From contig NZ_LN679998.1 in assembly GCF_000953675.1 (NCBI RefSeq), forward strand, positions 767,911 to 831,910: DNA of 64,000 nt. Direction: 5' to 3'. This document shows, in pieces, positions 17,281-27,135 of the stretch. Source of the stretch: Paraclostridium sordellii (GTDB lineage Bacteria > Bacillota > Clostridia > Peptostreptococcales > Peptostreptococcaceae). The position numbers and the translations under genes were made by a program. Each line of letters opens with the position of its first letter. Positions within the stretch are counted from its first letter, which is position 1. The notes beneath the pieces were generated by a model, which was given only the letters and a program-made list of their open reading frames with translations, was not told the DNA's origin and made no database searches.

Positions 17281-18246
17281 TTAATTATATTCTCTTAAAA
17301 AATCTATAAATAATTTTTTTGCATCATCAGGGTTAGGCTTTTCCACACTTATAACATGACCTGTTTCACCATAAGTTAAATTATATTCTTGTTTATAATG
17401 TTTTTGAATATCCCATCCTATATCTTTAGAATCCTTAGTTTTTGTAATTATAAGGTCTTTAACTGTTTTTACATTTTTTTTATCGCTTAAATTAATTGTA
17501 TTTATTTTTTCGTACTTATTAAATACAACAGTAATATATTCATATTCGTTAACTTTTATTTCAAATGTTGATCTGTCTTTATCATATGGATTTTCTAATT
17601 TTTTAAAACCTGAATTAAACTTAACTAAATCTTTACTTGTAAAACTATCTTTAGATTCTATTGCTTTAATTAAATTCAAATAAATTTTATATGTATCAGG
17701 ATTAGATTTATCTAATTTAAATATTTTAGATGTTTTATCTAAATCCTTAATTGACTCTGTAGATACTTGTAGTGAAATGGATTTTTTATTAGTTGAAGGA
17801 TCTAAATTACCTAATGTAATTGAATTTATACTGGAGTTTTTATTATTAATTTTATATTCAACATTTCGAGCATAATAAGATTCTTTTCCATCTATTTTAT
17901 TGTAATAAATTTTTATTTGCTCATTATTTTTTTCATATATATCAACTATATCATTATTACCTAAGCGCTCAGTTTTTACTAATTTTAAATCTTTAATTTT
18001 ACTTCTTAGATTTTCTACAGATATATCTTTATCCATAAATTCAATTAAATCAAAAAAGGTATTTTGAAATTTACTTAACTTATGATTATTTGAAACTTTA
18101 TTTTCAGTTGTAAGTGCATAAGATACAAATAAATTGTTTTTGATATTTGGATTTATAACAGGAGATAATGCTCCAATAGTTAATATACCTATAGTTGTAC
18201 ATATTAATTTTTTACCTTTAGTTTTTTTCATAAGTTTTACATTCAT
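17281..18246 (-). CDS. Secreted protein of unknown function
   Basis: 321 residues. A basic start (MNVKLMKKTKGKK) and hydrophobic stretch LICTTIGILTIGALSPVI form a signal peptide or anchor, without a lipobox. The rest is lysine-, asparagine- and serine-rich with beta-type repeats of the style KIYYNKIDGKE and NEYEYITVVFNKYEK, and no motif I can name. GGAGGA precedes the ATG at 18246. It is likely extracellular. No neighbour suggests a function. Confidence 0.65.
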   Translation of the reverse strand: MNVKLMKKTKGKKLICTTIGILTIGALSPVINPNIKNNLFVSYALTTENKVSNNHKLSKFQNTFFDLIEFMDKDISVENLRSKIKDLKLVKTERLGNNDIVDIYEKNNEQIKIYYNKIDGKESYYARNVEYKINNKNSSINSITLGNLDPSTNKKSISLQVSTESIKDLDKTSKIFKLDKSNPDTYKIYLNLIKAIESKDSFTSKDLVKFNSGFKKLENPYDKDRSTFEIKVNEYEYITVVFNKYEKINTINLSDKKNVKTVKDLIITKTKDSKDIGWDIQKHYKQEYNLTYGETGHVISVEKPNPDDAKKLFIDFLREYN

Positions 18247-18654
18247 ACTTTATCCTCCATATATTTTTATCTTTTATAAGAGTTTTAAATCTAAGATGTT
18301 TATTTTGATAGGTTAAAATCATAAGGGTTAATAGTTATTTAAAAAGCTTTTTAGAAAATATTTATTTGAAAATTATAATTGGGATTTTATTATGTATGTT
18401 TAGAATATATTTTCAACTAATCTAGAAATTAGTGTATTCATTATTTTTTGTCAGATACTTAAAAGCTTAGAATTTATTTACTAGTTGTTTTTATATTTCT
18501 CCACAGCAACTTTAAAACCTTTAATTCTTCTTTAGATAATTGAAGTTTATTTTTCAATATATTTATATAAATTAACTTTAATTAATGTATTTCGACATGA
18601 TTTTTGGGAAAATTTGATGTTAATGTGATATTTTTAAATCATGGAGGGGATAAA
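18247..18654. other. Intergenic region with a possible gene remnant
   Basis: Between divergent genes. On the minus strand, about 18573-18474, a 30-codon open stretch ends in TAA and reads LQLSKEELKVLKLLWRN, resembling the C-terminal helix of a small regulator (MarR-like), without a start or ribosome site. The rest is AT-rich without a recognised signal. Confidence 0.35.
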
Positions 18655-19242
18655 ATGAATAAAATATATTTTGTTAGGCATGCTAAACCTGATTTTTCAG
18701 TACATGATGATTTAACTAGGCCTCTTACTGATAAAGGGATTATAGATAGCAAAAATATATGTGAATTTTTAAAGGAAAAAAGTATAAATAAAATATATTC
18801 AAGTCCATATAAAAGGGCAATAGATACTATAAAGGAACTTGCACAAAATCTTAGTATCAAAATAGAAGTAGTAGATGATTTTAGAGAAAGAAAGATAAGT
18901 AATATTTGGATAGAGGATTTTAATAAATTTTCAAAAAGTCAGTGGGAGAATTTTGAGTATAAATTAAATGATGGAGAAAGCTTAAATGAAGTACAGTCTA
19001 GAAATATAAAGGCACTTCATAGGATACTTAATGAAAATAGTAATCAAAATATAGTTATAGGAACACATGGAACTGCACTAAGCACCATAATCAACTATTA
19101 CGATAAAACCTTTGATTATTTATCTTTTACCAAAATTAAAGATGTAATGCCATTTATTGTATGTATGGAGTTTGAGAAAACTAATGTTTTAAATATAGAT
19201 TATATTTTAGAAGATAGTGATAGTATATTAAGCTTAAATTAA
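18655..19242 (+). CDS. Histidine phosphatase (phosphoglycerate mutase-like) family protein
   Basis: 195 residues from ATG 18655, which follows GGAGGGG; earlier in-frame starts lack a ribosome site. The RHG-type motif is VRHAKPD (catalytic His9), with the second phosphate-pocket segment SSPYKRAIDT and the late catalytic His in GTHGTALS. Such enzymes dephosphorylate small metabolites or proteins, or act as mutases; the substrate cannot be inferred. It is followed after 21 bases by a methyltransferase gene, probably cotranscribed. Confidence 0.9.
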   Translation: MNKIYFVRHAKPDFSVHDDLTRPLTDKGIIDSKNICEFLKEKSINKIYSSPYKRAIDTIKELAQNLSIKIEVVDDFRERKISNIWIEDFNKFSKSQWENFEYKLNDGESLNEVQSRNIKALHRILNENSNQNIVIGTHGTALSTIINYYDKTFDYLSFTKIKDVMPFIVCMEFEKTNVLNIDYILEDSDSILSLN

Positions 19243-19263
19243 AAATTATTTACGGGGGATATT

Positions 19264-19905
19264 ATGAAAAATTGGTTTGATTTTTATGATTCATTAAAAA
19301 ATACTTATGGAGCAGAGCCAGAACATAAAATTATTGAGTATATTGATTTGATTGAAAAAGGAAAAGTATTAGATTTAGGAGTAGGAACAGGAAGAAATTC
19401 ATTTTTTCTTTCAGCATTAGGATATGAAGTAGAAGGGGTAGATATTTCTAAAGAAAATATAACTTCTTATCTTAATAAAGCAAAAAATTTGGGATTAGAT
19501 TTAAAAGGAACTGTAATGGATATTAAAAATTTTGAAATTAAAGAAAATGAATATTCATTAATAATAGTTTCATGGGTTTTAAACTTTTTTAGAAAAAGTG
19601 AGATAGATATTATTATTGAAAAAATTAAAAAAGGATTAAAGAAAAATGGAATAGTTTATTTTTCTGCATTTTCTATTTTATATGATTTTTATATTAAAAA
19701 TTTAGATAGATTTTGTGGTGAAGAAAATACTTTGTATTTTGAGGAATATAAAACGTATAGGTATTACTATTCTAGTAAAGATGAGATTTTAAATTACTTT
19801 AATAGTCTAGAAACAATTTCAATCAAAACAGGAATGGAATTAGATATAGATGAGAATATAGGTAAGCATTATCATCACACAATAGAGTATATTGGTAAAA
19901 AGTAA
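19264..19905 (+). CDS. Class I SAM-dependent methyltransferase
   Basis: 213 residues. Motif I is VLDLGVGTGRNSFFL (about 37-50), motif II acidic end VEGVDIS, and a later SLIIVSWVLNFF core strand, as in TehB/UbiG-type small-molecule methyltransferases. The substrate is unknown. GGGGG precedes the ATG, and the gene lies in the same direction just after the phosphatase. A terminator (19934-19974) follows. Confidence 0.9.
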   Translation: MKNWFDFYDSLKNTYGAEPEHKIIEYIDLIEKGKVLDLGVGTGRNSFFLSALGYEVEGVDISKENITSYLNKAKNLGLDLKGTVMDIKNFEIKENEYSLIIVSWVLNFFRKSEIDIIIEKIKKGLKKNGIVYFSAFSILYDFYIKNLDRFCGEENTLYFEEYKTYRYYYSSKDEILNYFNSLETISIKTGMELDIDENIGKHYHHTIEYIGKK

Positions 19906-19933
19906 TTTGAAATAAAATTTAAACTAACTAAAT

Positions 19934-19974
19934 AAAATAAATAGCTATATCTATAAGATATGGCTATTTATTTT
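19934..19974 (+). terminator. Terminator after the methyltransferase gene
   Basis: AAAATAAATAGCTATATC pairs with GATATGGCTATTTATTTT around TATAA, with one G-T mismatch position, ending in a T-rich tail. Confidence 0.75.
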
Positions 19975-20067
19975 ATTATATTTATATATAATCCAGTATT
20001 AAGATATAATATATATAATCTGATATGTAAGTATATCAAGATAAAATCAAAAGGAGATAAAATAAAG

Positions 20068-20484
20068 ATGACTAAAAACTTTTTACCAAGGATAAAAACA
20101 TTAAACTCCAAATTTCTTGAGTACATTAAATTTAATATAGTAGGGATATGTAATTTTTGTGTATCTCAGATTTTTTATCTTACATTATATATTGGATTTA
20201 AAATTAATTATATAGTAGCCTACACACTGACAAGTTTAATCAGCATAACTGCTTCTTATTTTTTAAATTCAAAAATTACTTTTAAAAATAAAGATTTTTC
20301 TTTAAAGAAGCTTTTGCTTACATTTTTAGTTTATATATTTGAATATGGAATAAATATGCTAGTTATTATAATTTTGGTTAATTACATACATATAAGCAAG
20401 GTATTTGCACCTATGGTAGCTCCAGTAGTTTCAACCATACCTGTATTTTTATTAATGAGATTAATAATTAAAAGTGAAAATTAA
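20068..20484 (+). CDS. GtrA family membrane protein
   Basis: 138 residues from ATG 20068 with AAGGAGAT nine bases upstream; an earlier in-frame ATG at 19960 lies inside the preceding terminator and is rejected. Four membrane segments, with the family patterns FNIVGICNFCVSQIFYLTLY and LTSLISITASYFLNSKITFK. GtrA-like proteins are thought to flip or position lipid-linked sugars for wall or surface polysaccharide modification. No glycosyltransferase gene is adjacent, so the pathway is unclear. Confidence 0.88.
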   Translation: MTKNFLPRIKTLNSKFLEYIKFNIVGICNFCVSQIFYLTLYIGFKINYIVAYTLTSLISITASYFLNSKITFKNKDFSLKKLLLTFLVYIFEYGINMLVIIILVNYIHISKVFAPMVAPVVSTIPVFLLMRLIIKSEN

Positions 20485-20509
20485 CTTACATAAATAGTTT
20501 ATAAAATAT

Positions 20510-20542
20510 AAAGAGGGTATCGCATTTTACGAGAACCTCTTT
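20510..20542. repeat. GGGTATCGT palindrome copy 4 (degenerate)
   Basis: AAAGAGGGTATCG and CGAGAACCTCTTT flank CATTTTA. The right arm has diverged (GAGAACC in place of GATACCC), but outer AAAGAG/CTCTTT pairing is kept. It lies 26 bases after gtrA. Confidence 0.75.
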
Positions 20543-20723
20543 ATATTTTATAGAAAATGGACTATATATGTCCTATTTGATGATTATTATAGTAGACAAA
20601 TCTAAGTTGTATAAATATAAAAACTATATACAGTATAGATTTAGGTAAGAGTAATTATTTTACTAAAAAAAGGAACAATATAAAAAGAATAAAATTTTAT
20701 TAAATGAATTATGAGGTGTATTT

Positions 20724-21908
20724 ATGGAAAACTTTATTAAACAAGCAAAATTGATAAAAGAAGATTTATTAAATTATAGAAGGACAATTCATAGTAATCC
20801 AGAGGTTGGAGATAAATTACCAAAAACTAAAGCTTTTGTAATGGATAAGTTAAGAGAGTTTGGATATGAACCTATAGAAATTTGTGAAAGTGGGATAGTA
20901 GCTACTATAGAAGGTAATAAATCTTCAAAAACATTTTTATTAAGAGCAGATATGGATGCTCTACCTATGAAAGAAGATACCAATTGTGATTTTAAATCAA
21001 ATAATGGATGTATGCACTCTTGTGGACATGATATGCATACTGCAATGCTTTTAGGTGCAGCTAAATTACTTAAGCAAAATCAAGACCAAATAGAAGGAAC
21101 TGTTAAATTAGTATTTCAACCAGATGAAGAAGGATTTACTGGAGCTAAAAAAATGATAAAAGCAGGAGTACTTGAAAATCCTAAGGTTAATGCAGCCATG
21201 GCTATGCATGTTCATTCTGGAACACCTTCAAATGTTGTGTTATACGGACTAGGAACTAGCATAGCTGGATGTAATAGATTTAGAATAGTTGTAAAAGGAA
21301 CTGGATGCCATGGAGCTATGCCAGAAACAGGTGTAGACCCTATAAATATAGCTGCTCATATATATTTATCTCTACAAGAAATAACTAGCAGAGAAATACC
21401 TCCAACTAAGCCAGCTGTGTTAACAATTGGTAAGTTTGTAGGAGGAGATGCTCCAAATATAATACCGAAAGAAGTTATGATGGAAGGGACTATAAGAAGT
21501 TTAGACAAAGAATTAGGACAATTTATATTTAATAGAATAAATGATATAGTAAAATCAACAGCAAAAATGTTTAGAGGAGAAGCTGAGCTAATAGAACTAT
21601 CTTCAGTTCCACCGTTAGCAAATGATACAGATTTAGCTAAAGAATTAGGCTCTTATGTAAAGGATTTAGTTGGTGAAAAAGGTGTTGTTGAATTTGAAGG
21701 TGGGGGTATGGGTTCAGAAGATTTTGCATCTTACTCATATGAAGTTCCAAGTGTTTATTTTATGTTAGGTGCAGGTACAAAACAAGAAAATCCACTATAT
21801 GGAGAGCCAATGCACAATAATAAGGTTGTATTTAATGAAGATATAATGGTAACTGGAGCAGCAATGCATGCGTATTGTGCAATTAAATGGTTAAAAAATA
21901 ATAAGTAG
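20724..21908 (+). CDS. M20 family amidohydrolase (N-acyl-amino acid hydrolase type)
   Basis: 394 residues, the family's usual length. Metal-binding residues are visible: CGHDMHTAMLLGAAKLL (Cys and His ligands near 99-104), DEEG (Glu pair), AMHVHSG and the late MHNNKVVFNE His. The dimerisation domain lies around 180-290 (RFRIVVKGTGCHGAMPETGVDP). M20D enzymes release amino acids from N-acyl conjugates such as acetyl or hippurate-like compounds. A DeoR/WYL-like regulator gene follows after 30 bases in the same direction and may control it. GAGGTGTATTT precedes the ATG. Confidence 0.93.
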   Translation: MENFIKQAKLIKEDLLNYRRTIHSNPEVGDKLPKTKAFVMDKLREFGYEPIEICESGIVATIEGNKSSKTFLLRADMDALPMKEDTNCDFKSNNGCMHSCGHDMHTAMLLGAAKLLKQNQDQIEGTVKLVFQPDEEGFTGAKKMIKAGVLENPKVNAAMAMHVHSGTPSNVVLYGLGTSIAGCNRFRIVVKGTGCHGAMPETGVDPINIAAHIYLSLQEITSREIPPTKPAVLTIGKFVGGDAPNIIPKEVMMEGTIRSLDKELGQFIFNRINDIVKSTAKMFRGEAELIELSSVPPLANDTDLAKELGSYVKDLVGEKGVVEFEGGGMGSEDFASYSYEVPSVYFMLGAGTKQENPLYGEPMHNNKVVFNEDIMVTGAAMHAYCAIKWLKNNK

Positions 21909-21938
21909 CATAAAGAATTTACTTAGAAGGAGATTTAG

Positions 21939-22592
21939 ATGAGATTATTGGAAATACTATTTTATTTATTAAAAATTAATTCTAAAACCACAATTAAAGA
22001 ACTAGCAGAAAGGTTTAATGTATCTGAAAAAACCATACAAAGGGATTTAGATAAATTATCACTTATTGGTATTCCTATAATTTCATACAGAGGTTTTAAT
22101 GGAGGAATAGAACTAGATAAAAACTATATAATAGCTAAATATGTACTAACTGAAAATGATTATAAAGATTTAATATTATCATTGTATATTTCTGAAAATA
22201 TAATAGAGGACTTAAAAAAATCAGACTTAATTAACAAATTTAAACTTGTTGACTCAACTAGATGTAGTGAAATATTAGAAAAACTACAAGATAGATTAGT
22301 TATAGATTTAGAAGAAGATAAAATAAGAACTGATAGTTATATAAAAAAAGTAATTAATAATTGTCTAGATAAAAAATCTTTTGTAAGGGTAGAAGTTAAA
22401 GGAAATATTAAAGAGATATTTCCAATCTCTTATGTTTTAAGAAGAGAAGGACTATATTTATATTTTTATGATAATAATTATAAATTAATACTGTTAGATA
22501 CTATACGTAATGCCTGGGAATGTGAAAGGTATTATAATGGATCAATAATTAAATATAATGATAATAAAGATAAATTATTAGTTGAGAGTTAA
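21939..22592 (+). CDS. YafY/WYL-like HTH regulator
   Basis: 217 residues. The N-terminal winged helix reads LLKINSKTTIKELAERFNVSEKTIQRDLDKLSLIGIPIISYRGFNGGIEL, typical of HTH_11/YafY regulators. The C-terminal half is shorter than a full WYL plus extension protein, and the WYL triad itself is not evident (region EGLYLYFYDNNYKLILLDTIRN), so the ligand domain is degenerate or only related. It probably shares a transcript with the M20 hydrolase. AAGGAGAT precedes the ATG. Confidence 0.82.
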   Translation: MRLLEILFYLLKINSKTTIKELAERFNVSEKTIQRDLDKLSLIGIPIISYRGFNGGIELDKNYIIAKYVLTENDYKDLILSLYISENIIEDLKKSDLINKFKLVDSTRCSEILEKLQDRLVIDLEEDKIRTDSYIKKVINNCLDKKSFVRVEVKGNIKEIFPISYVLRREGLYLYFYDNNYKLILLDTIRNAWECERYYNGSIIKYNDNKDKLLVES

Positions 22593-22597
22593 TAAAT

Positions 22598-22634
22598 AAA
22601 AAAAGGGTATCGTAAAATACGATACCCTCTTTTT
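22598..22634. repeat. GGGTATCGT palindrome copy 5 (terminator)
   Basis: GGGTATCGT-AAAAT-ACGATACCC flanked by an A7 tract and CTCTTTTT. It begins six bases after the regulator stop, and its last bases touch the stop of the minus-strand frame at 22633. Confidence 0.88.
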
Positions 22635-22851
22635 ATAAAGAATTTGATTTATTAACACCATTTATTAACATAATATATTGAAACAAATCTGTTGTTACTT
22701 GATTATTTTTAGGATTAGGTTTGTAATGTAGTGGATATATAAAATCTTTAGTAAAAGGAGAATATTTCCCATCTAATTTAAAAAGTACGTCTTTTCCTGA
22801 ATTTATATAATCATTAAAAAGATTTTTATCTATTTTAGAATAAAGATCCAT
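22633..22851 (-). pseudogene. Probable C-terminal gene remnant
   Basis: A 72-codon frame from ATG 22851 has no ribosome site. The same frame stays open upstream (to about 22910 and beyond into the antiporter 3' end) with protein-like content such as FQIYNLSYLRYSSKVY, so this looks like the tail of a longer lost gene. It carries SPFTKDFIYPLHYKPNP, which I cannot assign to a family. It could instead be a short real gene with a weak start. Confidence 0.4.
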
Positions 22852-22916
22852 ATAAACTTTACTAGAATACCTTAAATAAGATAGATTATAAATTTGAAAT
22901 ATTTTGAGAATTTTAC

Positions 22917-24365
22917 CTATACACTTAAATTTGGATTATTATATTTTAGTAAATCGTCTAATCCATCAAAGTTATTTCCTGTAACAACTAATACATCTTG
23001 AGGAAGTATGTTAGTTGAGCCATTTGGAATTATAACCTCTCCATGACGCTTTATCATAACAATAAGAATATCCTCAGGTATATTAGAATCCATGATAGTT
23101 TTATTTGCAATACCACTATCATAATCGACAGTTATTTCTAATAGCTTTGTATTTATTTCTTCCTTATAATCATTAAATGTTTTTAATACTGGAGACTCGT
23201 CATCAATTAAATCAAGCTTTTTAGCAATGGCAGGTAAAAGAGTACCCTGTATGGCAACAGAAAACAGTGCTACAAAGAATACTATATGAAAAATATCACT
23301 TTCAATAGGAACTCCATAAGTTAGGGCATATATTGCAAAAACTATTGAGGCGGCTCCTCTAAGTCCTACCCAAGATACAAAGAGTTGTTGTTTTATAGGA
23401 ACTTTAAACCAACTTAATATACTAAAAGTTGCAATTGGTCTTGATACAAAAATCATAAATATTGATATAGAAACTCCCTGTAAAACAATAGAAGGTATTT
23501 TAGATGGAAATGCCAATAGTCCTAATATGAAAAATAGCATAATTTGCATAATCCAAGATATCCCATCAAAGAATTGAAAAACACTTTTTTTATGAGGTAT
23601 TTTGCTATTACCTATCATAAGACCAGATATATATACAGATAAATATCCATTGCCACTAAAGTATTCACTTAAGGCGTAAGATAAAACTGCAATTCCCATA
23701 ATGAATATAGGGTAAAAACCATCTATCTCAAAATGAATATGTCTTAATAAATAAATTGTAAGTTTGGATAATAAAACTGCTACTATAATTCCAACCACAA
23801 CTTGATTTAAAAGCATAGGTAATATAGAACCATAACCTTTATTTCCAACAAGGCCTAGTATAATAACAGTTAACATATAAGCTAGTGGATCGTTACTGCC
23901 ACTTTCGATTTCTAATATTGAAGCAATAGAGCCCTTTAAATTTAGCTTTTGAGAACGTAGTATTGCAAATACCGATGCAGCATCTGTAGAGGCCACTACA
24001 GAGCCTATAAGCAATCCTTCTAACAATGTTGTATTGAGCATCTTAAAACAAAACAAACCTGTTAAACCAGCCGTTATAACAACTCCAAGAGTTGAAAGAA
24101 GTATAGATGAAAAAGCAACCGGCTTTGCCATCTCCCAGCTAGTACCAAATCCTCCATAAAACATTATAAAAACCAATCCAATAGAGCATAATTGGCTTGT
24201 TAGTTCATAGTTATCAAAATATATTCCAACAATACCATCAGAGCCAAATAGCATTCCCAATACTATAAAGATTAAAAGAATAGGCACTCCAAATTTATAT
24301 AAGATTTTGCTTGAAGTTATGCATATTAGTAAAACTAATGCACATGTGATCATTAAACTTGTCAA
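22917..24365 (-). CDS. CPA1-type Na+(K+)/H+ antiporter with C-terminal RCK_C domain
   Basis: 482 residues from a TTG at 24365 nine bases after AAAGGAGGT; the ATG four codons later is too far away. About twelve membrane segments span 1-385, with the CPA1 core TDAASVFAILRSQ and ESGSNDPLAYM (transport Asp and Asn-Asp). The C-terminal part (about 400-480) has the TrkA_C/RCK_C pattern (NKTIMDSNIPEDILIVMIKRHGEVIIPNGSTNILPQDVLVVTG). This is the NhaP2/CvrA arrangement, used in cation and pH homeostasis and often controlled by cyclic di-AMP or nucleotides. It is monocistronic. Confidence 0.92.
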   Translation of the reverse strand: MTSLMITCALVLLICITSSKILYKFGVPILLIFIVLGMLFGSDGIVGIYFDNYELTSQLCSIGLVFIMFYGGFGTSWEMAKPVAFSSILLSTLGVVITAGLTGLFCFKMLNTTLLEGLLIGSVVASTDAASVFAILRSQKLNLKGSIASILEIESGSNDPLAYMLTVIILGLVGNKGYGSILPMLLNQVVVGIIVAVLLSKLTIYLLRHIHFEIDGFYPIFIMGIAVLSYALSEYFSGNGYLSVYISGLMIGNSKIPHKKSVFQFFDGISWIMQIMLFFILGLLAFPSKIPSIVLQGVSISIFMIFVSRPIATFSILSWFKVPIKQQLFVSWVGLRGAASIVFAIYALTYGVPIESDIFHIVFFVALFSVAIQGTLLPAIAKKLDLIDDESPVLKTFNDYKEEINTKLLEITVDYDSGIANKTIMDSNIPEDILIVMIKRHGEVIIPNGSTNILPQDVLVVTGNNFDGLDDLLKYNNPNLSV

Positions 24366-24776
24366 ATAATTACTACCTCCTTTATTTGAGTTAATTAAGT
24401 TTTTAAATTTTAAAATTTAGAATTATTATAGGTAGGATTTTGAATAATATATAAACTAAAACTGCTTTAACTAAATATATTAATGATTGTTTTTTATTAT
24501 ATATTAGGACTAAATTGAAATTTTCTTTCTTTAATTTAATTTTAATATAAAGTTTACATTGATTCTACAATATATAAAAATTTATTTGTAAAATATGTGT
24601 TAATAAAAATTTTAATTTAAAGTAAAATTATAGGTAACTTCCAGTAAATAACAGTGGTCTTTAGATTACAAAGCTAAACTAGGGGAATATATGATTAAAG
24701 AAAGTATATTTTTAGTCCGTAAATACTTTATATGAATATAAAATAAATTATGCTACAGAGGAGGCTGACTTAAAAG
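24366..24776. other. Intergenic region between the antiporter and the GGDEF/EAL gene
   Basis: 411 AT-rich bases. The stretch 24640-24690 has short paired elements (CCA/TGG, AAGCTAAACTAGGGGAA) that vaguely recall a cyclic di-GMP riboswitch core, but the conserved blocks are absent, so I do not call one. GAGGAGG at 24758-24764 is the ribosome site of the next gene. Confidence 0.35.
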
Positions 24777-26945
24777 TTGAAAATGATTAAGAGGAATATA
24801 ATTTTAAACAGAATAAAAGGCATAGTTTATATATCATTAATAAGCATTTTTTTGATTCAATTGATAGAACTAAATCTTTCTAAGGAATTAAAAGAAACTA
24901 CAATTGAAGTAAATAATCAAATTTCTAAAAAAATATCATTAGACATAGATAATAATATGGATAAATTATCTTATATAGATAGATATATAAAAAATGATAT
25001 TAAGGAAAGCAAAAACAAATACGATGAAAATGGATTATTAAGGAAAATAAACACCATAAGTGATGGAAAGCTATTTAAATACATAGGGGTAGTAAATAAA
25101 GATGGATATATTAATTTTGGTAAGGGTAAAAAAGTATATGTAGGAGATAGAAGATATTTTAAAGATGCTATTTTAGGAAACGACACAGTAAGTGATGTAG
25201 TAGAAGATAGATTTAATCATGAAGCATCTATAGTATACTCTAAGCCTATAATAATAAATAATAAAATACAGGGGGTTATTGTTGGTTTTCAAAGTAAAGC
25301 TTCTCTACAAAAAAGTTTAGTTGAAAATGTTTTTTCAAATAATACAAAAGTAGCTATAGTTGATAAAACAGGAAAACTATTAATCACTTCAGAGGGAGAA
25401 GAAACACTTTATGAAGACTTTATAAAAAAAGGAATATCTAATTATAGTGAAAAAAACTTTCAAATATTTAAAAATGACCATATGAAATATGTAATGTCAT
25501 TTGACAAAATAAAAGAAAGTGATTGGTATGTTGTTACAGTAGCATCTGTAAAACAAGCTTTTAAAGGAACATATAATACAATTAGATTAGCAAGATTAGC
25601 CATTGCTATAATACTATCCTCATATATAATCTTAGCTACAGTAAAAGATTTAAAAAAAGCTAAACAAATAAAAGAAATGAAAGATAGAGACTGTTTGACT
25701 AAGCTTAGAAATGCACATAAGTTTAAAAAAGATTGCAGTATAGTTTTAAAAAATAGTAATAAAGAAGATAATTACGTAAATATAGTCTTTGATATTAAAA
25801 ACTTAAAAAGTATAAATGAGCTATTTGGATATAGTATTGGAGATAAAATAGTAGTAAAAATAGCTGATGATATAAGAGATATAGAATTTGAAAACATTAG
25901 TGGTAAGATAGGGGAAGGTATATTCTCAATATTATTTAAAATAGAGGATTTAGAGGATTTAGACAACAAAATAAAATACATAGAAGATAAAACTTCACTT
26001 TACTTTGATGGTAAAAATAAAATAGATTTAGAATTAAATGTAGGCGTATTTAAAATAAACGATAGAGAAATGGAAATGGCTAAAATTATAGACAATTCAA
26101 ATGCTGCAAGAATGGAATCTAAGAAAAATAGAGAATGTCTATATTATATATACAACGATGAACTAGAATTAAAAACTCATCAAGAGATTATTATAAAAAA
26201 AGATTTAAAAAATGCATTTAAAAATAAGGAAATAGAGTTATTATACCAACCTAAAGTAAATATTCATACAGAAGAAATCGAATCTGTAGAAGCATTAATT
26301 AGATGGAAACATAAAACTTTAGGATATATTTCACCAGCTATATTTATACCTATAGCAGAAAAAAATGGAGATATTAATTTAATAGGTCGTTGGGTTATAA
26401 AAGAAGTTTGTAAAGAACTAAGAAGATGCAAGGATAATAATGAAAAGATTGTACCAGTTGCAATAAATCTTTCAAGAAGAGAATTATATCAAGTGACTTT
26501 AATTAATTACATATCGAAAATAATTAAAAAATATGATATTGAACCTGAACTTTTAGAATTTGAAATTACAGAAACAGCAGATATTAATGACACTAAAATG
26601 ATAAATAAAAAAGTTGGAGATTTAAGAAAGTTAGGTATGAAAATAGCAATTGATGATTTTGGTAAGGGATATTCAACTTTAGAAAATTTAAAAAATTTAG
26701 AAGTCGATACAGTTAAAATAGATAGGTATTTATCATTAGATATAGAAACAAGTGAAAAATCTAGAAAACTTCTAGAATTAATAATTAACCTTGCAAAGGA
26801 ATATAAATTTGAAGTTGTATGTGAAGGAATTGAAAATATGAATCAAATAAATATTTTGAAAAATTTAAACTGTAATATTGTTCAAGGTTTTGTATATTAT
26901 AGACCAATTAGCATAGATAAATTAAAAGATGTATTAAATAAGTAA
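24777..26945 (+). CDS. Membrane GGDEF-EAL protein, probable c-di-GMP phosphodiesterase
   Basis: 722 residues, from TTG 24777 (12 bases after GAGGAGG) or ATG 24783. TM1 near 12-32, a dCache-like extracytoplasmic sensor (about 35-260, with YVGDRRYFKDAILGN and DWYVVTVASV), TM2 near 267-287, GGDEF domain about 300-450, EAL domain about 465-715. The GGDEF site is degenerate (KIGEGIFSIL in place of GGDEF), so cyclase activity is unlikely. The EAL site looks intact: VEALIRW, INLSRRE, FEITETADIN, IDDFGKGYSTL, VKIDRY, CEGIEN, VQGF. It should degrade cyclic di-GMP in response to an external signal. Confidence 0.93.
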   Translation: MKMIKRNIILNRIKGIVYISLISIFLIQLIELNLSKELKETTIEVNNQISKKISLDIDNNMDKLSYIDRYIKNDIKESKNKYDENGLLRKINTISDGKLFKYIGVVNKDGYINFGKGKKVYVGDRRYFKDAILGNDTVSDVVEDRFNHEASIVYSKPIIINNKIQGVIVGFQSKASLQKSLVENVFSNNTKVAIVDKTGKLLITSEGEETLYEDFIKKGISNYSEKNFQIFKNDHMKYVMSFDKIKESDWYVVTVASVKQAFKGTYNTIRLARLAIAIILSSYIILATVKDLKKAKQIKEMKDRDCLTKLRNAHKFKKDCSIVLKNSNKEDNYVNIVFDIKNLKSINELFGYSIGDKIVVKIADDIRDIEFENISGKIGEGIFSILFKIEDLEDLDNKIKYIEDKTSLYFDGKNKIDLELNVGVFKINDREMEMAKIIDNSNAARMESKKNRECLYYIYNDELELKTHQEIIIKKDLKNAFKNKEIELLYQPKVNIHTEEIESVEALIRWKHKTLGYISPAIFIPIAEKNGDINLIGRWVIKEVCKELRRCKDNNEKIVPVAINLSRRELYQVTLINYISKIIKKYDIEPELLEFEITETADINDTKMINKKVGDLRKLGMKIAIDDFGKGYSTLENLKNLEVDTVKIDRYLSLDIETSEKSRKLLELIINLAKEYKFEVVCEGIENMNQINILKNLNCNIVQGFVYYRPISIDKLKDVLNK

Positions 26946-27135
26946 ATTATTTACTTAAATTTCATTGATTTGAGAATGATTAAAAATTAACTAAATTTAT
27001 ATAACACACAGAAAAATGTTGAAATTTCAATAGATTCAGGACTTTATTTGAAATTAAAGGTATTTTTTTCCAGTTACTTTTCCATTAATTTCTAATAAAA
27101 TATATTAAAGTATTTTGATTTATTGGAGGATGAAA

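Noticed and set aside
19960-20067. N-terminal extension of the GtrA protein from ATG 19960
   Set aside because: That ATG is inside the stem of the preceding terminator; a strong ribosome site stands before 20068.
24640-24700. Cyclic di-GMP-I riboswitch before the GGDEF/EAL gene
   Set aside because: Only a loose CAAAGCTA-like stretch is present; the paired GNRA-type stems and the 3' GGTTRCC block are not seen.
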